64,000 nucleotides of DNA from Cervus elaphus. Lineage: Eukaryota; Chordata; Mammalia; Artiodactyla; Cervidae. The notes below the pieces were generated by a model that was not told the origin of the DNA, ran no database searches, and saw nothing but the letters and a program-made list of their open reading frames with translations. The translations under genes and the position numbers were made by a program. Where the stretch lies: assembly GCF_910594005.1 (NCBI RefSeq), contig NC_057824.1:27307314-27371313 (forward strand), read 5' to 3'. This document shows positions 58,021-64,000 of the stretch, one piece after another (the stretch's first letter is position 1; each line of letters starts with the position of its first letter).

Positions 58021-58334
58021 TGAAAGTGAAAGTCACTCAGTCATGTCCATCTCTTTGCAACCCCAAGGACTGTCCATGAAATTCTCCAGGCCAGAACACT
58101 GGAGTGGGTAACCTTTCCCTTCTCCAGGGGATGTTCCCAACCCAGAGATTGAACCCAGGTCTCCTGCATTGTAGGCAGATTCTTAACCAGCTGAGCCACC
58201 AGGGAAGCCCAAGAATACTGGAGTGGGTAGCCTTTCCCTTCTCCAGCAGATCTTCCTGACCCAGGAATTGAACCGGAGTCTCCTGCATTGCAGGCAGATT
58301 CTTGACCAACTGAGCTATCAGGGAAGCCCCCAAG
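58021..58334 (-). mobile_element. Bov-A2 SINE inserted in the BovB tail
   Basis: A dimeric Bov-A2 in minus orientation. TGACTGAACAAC is found at 58009-58020 (end of the BovB) and again at 58335-58346, so the SINE duplicated the LINE's own 3' end on insertion. The second unit starts near 58210. Confidence 0.93.
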
Positions 58335-58429
58335 TGACTGAACAACAACACAAGTTAAAGCCAAGAAAAAAATATAAGAATGTGCCCTTAAAAGTTTCCA
58401 AGGGTTCAGAAAAGTATTTTCATTCACTG

Positions 58430-58745
58430 GTCCCAAAATATTTATTGAGCACCTGCAGTGTGCCAGACACAGAACCAGGAAGGTATGCATATCAACAGGA
58501 CCAGTACAGCCCACGGAGCTTGCAACTAGTGAAGGGAGAGAGCTACTCAAACCATCAGGGACAGGAGAATTTCAGATCGTTTTACATACTAGGCTGGGCA
58601 GAGAAGACCTCTCAGAAATCGTGACATTTGAGCAGAACTTGAATGATGAGATGGAGCCAACTGTGAAAAGTTTTAAGGGAAGAGCTTTGTAAATGGAGAG
58701 AAAGAACAAATAGGAAAGCTCTGTGGCACAAGAAAGATTGGTTTG
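58430..58745 (+). repeat. Old mammalian dispersed repeat (family not assigned)
   Basis: The head tatttattgagcacctgcag, then gtgccagacacagaaccagg and tgacatttgagcagaacttg, match the pattern of the repeat at 14135-14770. Confidence 0.4.
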
Positions 58746-58778
58746 TTTAAGGAAGAATAGGAAGTGAATGTGGTTAGG

Positions 58779-58920
58779 GACTCCCCTGGTGGTCCAGTGG
58801 TTAAGATTCTGCGCTCCCAATGCAGGGGGCCCAGGTTTCATCCCTGGTCAGGGAACTAGATTCCACATGCTGCAACTAAAGATCCCATCACAGCCAAATA
58901 AATAAATATTTTTAAGAAAA
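58779..58920 (+). mobile_element. CHR-type SINE
   Basis: It begins gactcccctggtggtccagt, then ggttaagattctgcgctccc and atccctggtcagggaactag, ending with aaataaataaatattttt. The short CHR form. Confidence 0.87.
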
Positions 58921-59349
58921 GAAGTTTCTGTGGCTGAACCTGTATCAAGGGGGTGAGTGATAGGTAAGCCAGGGTGTGGAATTTTAGTTTGAATTCAGGG
59001 GAAGCATTTGGTAGGTAAACAGATGGCATTTCAGCCTGAACCTATATACCTACCTGTACCTATGTACCTACCTGGGGAAGATTTCTGTTGCCTTGGTGAC
59101 ATTTTGAAAGTGACAGACCTCAAAGTCTTAGAACTCAGAACTGCACAGAAACCCATAGATGGAACCAGAAGAAATTAGTGTTGGCCTGTTTCTGGATAAA
59201 AACAGTCACCCCTAATCTCAGAGGCTTTGCTGGGCAGGAGAGGATGAAAGTCCAAAGTGAATAAACCATGAAACAGTCTCCTGCTTGTTGTTCGACATCC
59301 ATTCCATTACCTTTTGGGGTCAGTGCCTGAAACCTCCTTTGAGAAATCA

Positions 59350-59790
59350 TTGCTTCCCTGTTCTTGGCAATCTGGTTTGTCTCAATCTAATCAGTGTTTT
59401 CTTCGCATCCCACCCCGGCACCCAAGGGATTGACTCAGGGATGGGCACAGAACCCAGTCTGAGCCAATGAAACATAAGAAGACATTTCATGGCACCTTCT
59501 GGCAAAAAAGAATTTCCTCTCTCTTCCTTAGGAGCACCAGTCTATGGCTATGAGGTCTAGAACCACTGCAACCATTTGTGACCATGCAGGAAGATTCTGG
59601 AACTGCTATAGGTTGTGGGGAAGCCCAGAAAGGTGCCTGAAGAGGAAGCCAACACCACAGAAGGCAGAGCCAAGAGGAGAAAAAGAAGTTCTTGTGATGG
59701 CATCAAGTCCCTGGATCAAGCCTCACCTGAAGCCTAACCTATTGCTGGTCTTTTTAGTGGCCTCAGCCAGTTAAATGTTCTTTATTATAT
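59350..59790 (+). repeat. Old mammalian dispersed repeat (family not assigned)
   Basis: Words gtctgagccaatgaaacata, gtccctggatcaagcctcac and aagcctaacctattgctggt recall a common old mammalian element whose name I am not sure of. Confidence 0.45.
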
Positions 59791-60049
59791 AACCCAATTT
59801 AAATAAGGATTTCTATGTCTTGCAACATAAAGGGCCCATGTATAAGGAAACCTTAGAATAGGTACCCAACAGTGCCAAGGGCCTCCTCTGCACCCCAAGC
59901 CTCTAGGAGGAAGTGAGCCTGTTCCAGAACCCAAATAAAAGGTCTCTCCTCCCACTTCTCTATTTCAGGGTTTCCATGCCTCCTGTCGCCATAGCACTGT
60001 GACTCTCTTGGAGAGGCAGAGAAACAGGAGGAGAAGGGGCCTGTTTCCA

Positions 60050-60300
60050 GGCTGTGTTGCCACGTGTAGTGGCTGGGGATGGTGGGGGGCTGGGCAGCGA
60101 GGTGGCTCCAAGCTTGACATTTCAGGATACAGATAAGAGGGTAAAAATAAACCCCCAAGCGCCTGTAGCAGGGCTCGTTTCTCTTGCTTCACAGCTCTTA
60201 TCTCTCTCTGCTTTGGGGACAGAAAGGTTCCTTTCAGGTCACCGCGCAGCTTGCCTCCCTCCAGCCCTGGACAGGAAGGAGGAGATGTAGGTGGTTGGTT
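60050..60300. promoter_or_regulatory. Candidate regulatory element with inverted GATA sites
   Basis: AGATAAGAG at 60131-60139 and its exact reverse complement CTCTTATCT at 60195-60203 face each other across 55 bp. A MEF2-like GTAAAAATAA lies between them (60141-60150). The segment is repeat-free and GC-rich. Confidence 0.4.
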
Positions 60301-60821
60301 TACACCTGTCCACACCTGCCCATCCACCTCTGGGAAGTCAGATGACCCCCCTTCTTCCTGCAGCCCTGCTTGTTGTTTTGCAAATAGTCTTCACGCCTTT
60401 GCCTTCATCTGATGCTCCAGTAGCTGGGTGGGACAAGCGAACCTGGGGGCGTGGGTCTGCATTTTCCTGATGAGAAAAGCAGTGGGGGTGGGAATGATGA
60501 AATGTCCAAGTCACCCAGCCAAAGAGTCCAAATGCATTCTGATCTAAACCCAGGGCTTCTGCGTGTCCATCGGTGGTCAGGGATAAAAAGAATCTGACTC
60601 CCTTTCTGCAGCTCCAGCCCTCCCCGTCAGCCATGGAGCCTGGGTACCACACGAGGGGGGGTACTCACATGACCTGTAACAGAAGCGTGAAGCAGCGTTC
60701 TGAGCTGCCTGTTGGCACCGCCCCCTCGTTTCCCTCCCAATCACGCGGTCTCAGGGTTTTGTCCATTCCAGGGAGAAAACTGTTTACTATGGAGGGGTGG
60801 CTGGGACTACAGAGTACTTTT

Positions 60822-61040
60822 TAAAATTATTTTTATTGCATTATAGCTGATTTACAACGTCGTATTCGTTTTTGCTGTTACACATATACAGGTATCCACT
60901 CTTTTAGATTCTGTTCCCATATAGATCATTACAGAGTATTGAATAGAGTTCCCTGTGATATACTGTAGGTCCTTATTAGTTATCTATTTTACATTTGGCA
61001 CTGTGTGTATGTAATCTCAATCCCCTAATTTAAGGAATAA
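60822..61040 (-). mobile_element. L1 3'-end fragment
   Basis: The plus strand reads attgcattatagctgattta, gttacacatatacaggtatc and gatatactgtaggtccttat, an antisense L1 3' UTR. It abuts the CHR SINE target duplication. Confidence 0.82.
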
Positions 61041-61045
61041 GCTTT

Positions 61046-61346
61046 TTTTAAAAATATTTATTTAATTTTATTTTTTGGCTGGGCTGGATCTTTGTTGCTG
61101 CACGCAGGCCTTCTCTAATTGCAGCAAGTGGGCGCTACTCTCTAGCTGCGGAGGAGAGTGGGTTTCTCCTTGTGGTGGCTTCTCTTGTGGAGGAGCTCGG
61201 GCTCTAGAACACGTGGGCTTCAGCAGTTGTGTTGCACAGGCTTAGCTACTCCATGGCATGTGGGATATACCCGGACCAGGGCTCAAAGCCATGTTCCCTG
61301 CATTGGTAGACTGATTCCCAACCACTGGACGACCACCGAAGTCCTG
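61046..61346 (-). mobile_element. CHR-type SINE (long form) with 13-bp TSD
   Basis: Flanked by AGGAATAAGCTTT (61033-61045) and AGGAACAAGCTTT (61347-61359). The plus strand has ggatctttgttgctgcacgc, gtgggcttcagcagttgtgt and tatacccggaccagggctca. Confidence 0.92.
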
Positions 61347-61369
61347 AGGAACAAGCTTTGATCACACAC

Positions 61370-61470
61370 TAAGGTGCAAGGAGGCTTCCTGAAGCTCAAT
61401 CTTCTCATCTAATGATGATAAAAATATTTAGACGCACCAGGACTGTTACAAGGATTAAACAAGGTGTTGC
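61370..61470 (+). mobile_element. MIR SINE fragment
   Basis: Words gaagctcaatcttctcatct and gactgttacaaggattaaac match the MIR 3' half. Confidence 0.55.
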
Positions 61471-61639
61471 CTGCAAGACTCTCCCACGATGATCTGAAAT
61501 TTGGAGCTCCGTGGTACAACGACAGCCTTTCCTGTGCTGATATTTCTGTAGAGTGACAACGCCACTCACCCACGTCCGTACAACATACCCTTTGAGTTCT
61601 TTTTCTCTCAGTGGCCAAGGATTTGCATGAGCCATTTCA

Positions 61640-62010
61640 TCAGTTAAGACTCCTGTGGTTGCAAGTGACCGAAACTCCGATCCTGACTGGATGACATGAA
61701 AGAGGAATTTGTTGGCTCAGAGGGGAGCTGTTAAGGCGGCCAAGGGTAGAGGCTAGCTTCAGGCACAGCTGGATCCAGGGATGGAAGCGATACCATCAAG
61801 ATCAGGTTTCTCGCTCCCCCAGTCTCTCAGCTTCGTTCCCTCACTGTTGGCTCCCTCCCTTCTTCTTGTGGCAGAAATGGCTGTAGAAGCTCCTGGCTCA
61901 TCTTCTTAGAATCAAGGCCAGCAGGAAAGAGCCAGCCCCAACGCTCCCAGCAAAAATCTCTATGCATCTCACTGCCCGTCCCTGAACCATTATGGTCAGA
62001 GGAATGAGAT
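61640..62010 (+). repeat. Old mammalian dispersed repeat (family not assigned)
   Basis: Words ggttgcaagtgaccgaaact, aggcacagctggatccaggg and gtccctgaaccattatggtc belong to a widespread old element. Family uncertain. Confidence 0.5.
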
Positions 62011-62414
62011 GCCCAGAGGGAGAAAAGCCCAGATGGCCTCCCAGCCCTGGAGCCAGGGTAGTTCTGCTCCACTCAAAGCCCAGGTCTGAGAGGAAAGAGC
62101 AGTGCTGTCCAGAGGGGAATCACGTATCTGGTGACTGGCAATTGCCCACACTTGACAGCCTGGTATCCCAAACTGGACGTTGATGAGTGGACTTCTTTAA
62201 TCCTAGGGAACAGAACGAACTGCAGCTGGGCTGCAAAGCCAGGCGGACTGGTTCCAACCAAAACTGAAAGCTCTCATCTGAGGCTCCCTCAGTGCCAGCT
62301 GCTGACCGACTGGACCAGCTGACCTCAGACAGGATCCCTTCCCTGAGCTGCAGCCTACCAGCTGCAAATCCAGCATCCCGGATGGGAGGCAGACAACCTG
62401 GAGGCCGTTCCAAA

Positions 62415-63110
62415 AGCCTGATCCGTCATTAATCCTGTTCCACCTGCACTGTGATTTACTACCTGTTTATCTTTCTTCTAAAAAGGAACCAGCCATCAAT
62501 GCAAAGCTCCCCTGACAGCGCCCCCAAAATAAACACCATGCGGAGCAACACCATCATTAAATTGCAGCCTGTTGCTCTCACGTGCTCCAAGCTTGAAGTT
62601 TGCCGTTAAAAGGAAGGTTAGCGAGTATCAGGAAGGCGTTAAGGACCCCCCCAGCAGCAGCTCGAGACTTGGTGAAATTAAGACAATTAAAACAAATTAG
62701 AAAGGGAATAACTTCCCACTAGGTAATTCCATGGCGTTTATTGCTTTAAAAGTGTTATTCGTGTTCCTCGCTGACACATGGAAAATTCTCATTGCCAGGG
62801 AATGGGCTAGGCCTCCCGCTTTGTCTAATGTTTGATGCTGGTCAATCTGCAACCCCAAAGGCACTCTCCAACTTTCCCCTCTCCCAGCTCCTCTGCAAGC
62901 CTGCAGCAATGATGGAAAAGAAGAGGATAAGAGAGAACGAATGATTTTTTGAAAAAAATAACTTTGGTAATTATGTATGCATTTCCAATGGGAGATTCTG
63001 GGAATTATTCCTAAAAGGCTGGAAAGAATTTCTTCTTTTGATCTCGGTTCTGAGCCAGAGAAAATCAAATTAAGAAAGAAAACCAACAGAGAATTCTCAG
63101 CGGGGAGGCA
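62415..63110. promoter_or_regulatory. Repeat-free, homeodomain-motif-rich candidate conserved element
   Basis: About 700 bp free of interspersed repeats. There are many TAAT-core motifs (TCATTAATCC near 62426, CATTAAATTG near 62556, a run ATTAAG/CAATTAA/AATTAG at 62677-62700, GGTAATTATG near 62967) and an octamer-like TATGCATTTCC. No open frame has coding character. The function is inferred. Confidence 0.4.
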
Positions 63111-63429
63111 GGAGCTGAATCAGGTCCTGGGGAAAAGAAAATGAAAAGAAAAGTCCCCAGACACCTTCGTGTCATGATGTTGAAGCCTAGAAGGAGAGAC
63201 GCCCAGTGGAGCCGAATGAAAGCTGGGAGGAGAGCAAGGCCTTCTCCCACACCCTCCTGCGAGCCTTCCTTCCCTTCCCTTGAGGGGCCGGAAAATGTTC
63301 CCCCGGTTCCTGTGGCTTTTCCCAGCGCACACGTGGCCACCAGCCTCCCTCCGACAGCCCTGACTTCCAGAGGACCCCAACTCTGAGCCGTCACGACACA
63401 ACCAGCCAGCGTGGGCGTGTGAGCAGTTC

Positions 63430-63468
63430 CTTTATATATATATATATTTAAAAAAAAAAAAAATCCAC
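63430..63468 (+). repeat. (TA)n and poly(A) simple repeat
   Basis: About seven TA units followed by a run of about 14 A residues. Confidence 0.85.
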
Positions 63469-63734
63469 CCTTAGAGGCACCAGGAGAAATGGTCCTGCCA
63501 CTTCCCTAAATCTTCAGTGGTTGCTAAGCAGCCCGCCTCCGCCCCTTTCCACTTCCCTCTGCTCCGTGCCTTTGTCTCTCCCCACCCTCCACCCCCACAC
63601 CAGCTCTTCCCTGCCTTCCTGCCGGGGCTCAGAAATCAGAGAACAGTCCCCGAACGCCTCCCAGCAGCGCGATGGCACGAAGCCTCCCTCCCTGCTCTGC
63701 TGATCTCGCTCTTACGGCCTCGCTAGAAAGACCC

Positions 63735-63842
63735 TCGCTGGACCCTTCCCTTCTTTCTTCTGTCCTCCCTTCCATCCTTCCTTTCCTTCCTTCCTTTCTT
63801 TCCTTTTCTTCCTTCCTTCCTCCCTCCGTCCCTCCTTCCACC
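63735..63842 (+). repeat. Polypyrimidine (TTCC)n-type microsatellite
   Basis: About 105 bases almost free of purines on the plus strand, dominated by ccttcctttctttcc-type units with two isolated purine interruptions (near 63760 and 63774) and one g at 63829. The 74-codon minus-strand frame rich in Glu, Gly, Arg and Lys is a by-product. Confidence 0.9.
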
Positions 63843-64000
63843 AATAACACCAAACACTTACCATTTGTCAGGATCCCTTAGGACGCAGGCACAAGCAGCT
63901 GGCACTCATGGGAAGCCCTAGGAGTCTCTCAGCTGACCCTGTGCGCAGCTCATCCGTCCATCAGTGGTGGTGCTCTGGTGCCTCTTCCCAGGGCCCCTTG

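Noticed and set aside
63629..63853. Glu/Arg/Gly/Lys-rich minus-strand protein
   Set aside because: It is a translation of the polypyrimidine microsatellite.

Overview
This is mammalian nuclear DNA from a ruminant, most likely a bovid. It carries many Bov-tA and Bov-A2 SINEs, eight pieces of the BovB (RTE) LINE and several CHR-type cetartiodactyl tRNA-derived SINEs, a combination known only from ruminant genomes. I cannot tell cattle, sheep, goat or buffalo apart from this sequence alone.

One protein-coding gene is present: the 3' part of ERCC4 (XPF) on the plus strand. XPF is the catalytic subunit of the XPF-ERCC1 structure-specific endonuclease used in nucleotide excision repair and interstrand crosslink repair. 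Seven coding exons are visible (5 to 11 by comparison with the human gene as I remember it), at 1743-1923, 2911-3039, 5510-5620, 7673-8270, 10057-10149, 19882-19994 and 22050-22783. They join in frame into the last ~652 residues of a protein of about 916 aa, covering the second half of the helicase-like domain, the linker, the nuclease domain (GD...ERK...D motif intact) and the (HhH)2 ERCC1-binding domain. Every exon length (181, 129, 111, 598, 93, 113, 734 nt) equals the human value as I remember it. Exons 1-4 and the promoter lie upstream of the window. The intron after exon 8 has a GC donor instead of GT, and exon 11 is extremely CpG-dense.

The introns and the roughly 37 kb downstream of the likely polyadenylation region (about 25.2-26.4 kb) contain no gene I can support. 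They are a mosaic of retroelements and old DNA transposons, many with target-site duplications (TSDs) that show the order of insertion: BovB inside MIR (17-18 kb), a BovB tail inside MIR (29.7 kb), BovB inside L1 (38.5 kb), BovB inside a MaLR LTR (43.5 kb), Bov-tA inside Tigger1 (51.2 kb) and Bov-A2 inside a BovB tail (58.0 kb). From human synteny (memory), the next gene downstream should be MRTFB, outside this window.

Repeat-poor stretches at about 31.14-31.96 kb, 60.05-60.3 kb and 62.4-63.1 kb have the look of conserved non-coding regulatory DNA. The first holds a perfect 15-bp inverted pair of AP-1/NF-E2-like sites around GATA- and FOX-like sites. I saw no sign of a previously undescribed gene system. 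The best leads are the GC donor with its decoy GT site, the CpG-rich exon 11, the paired inverted bZIP sites, the inverted BovB pair and several unusually small retrotransposition scars.
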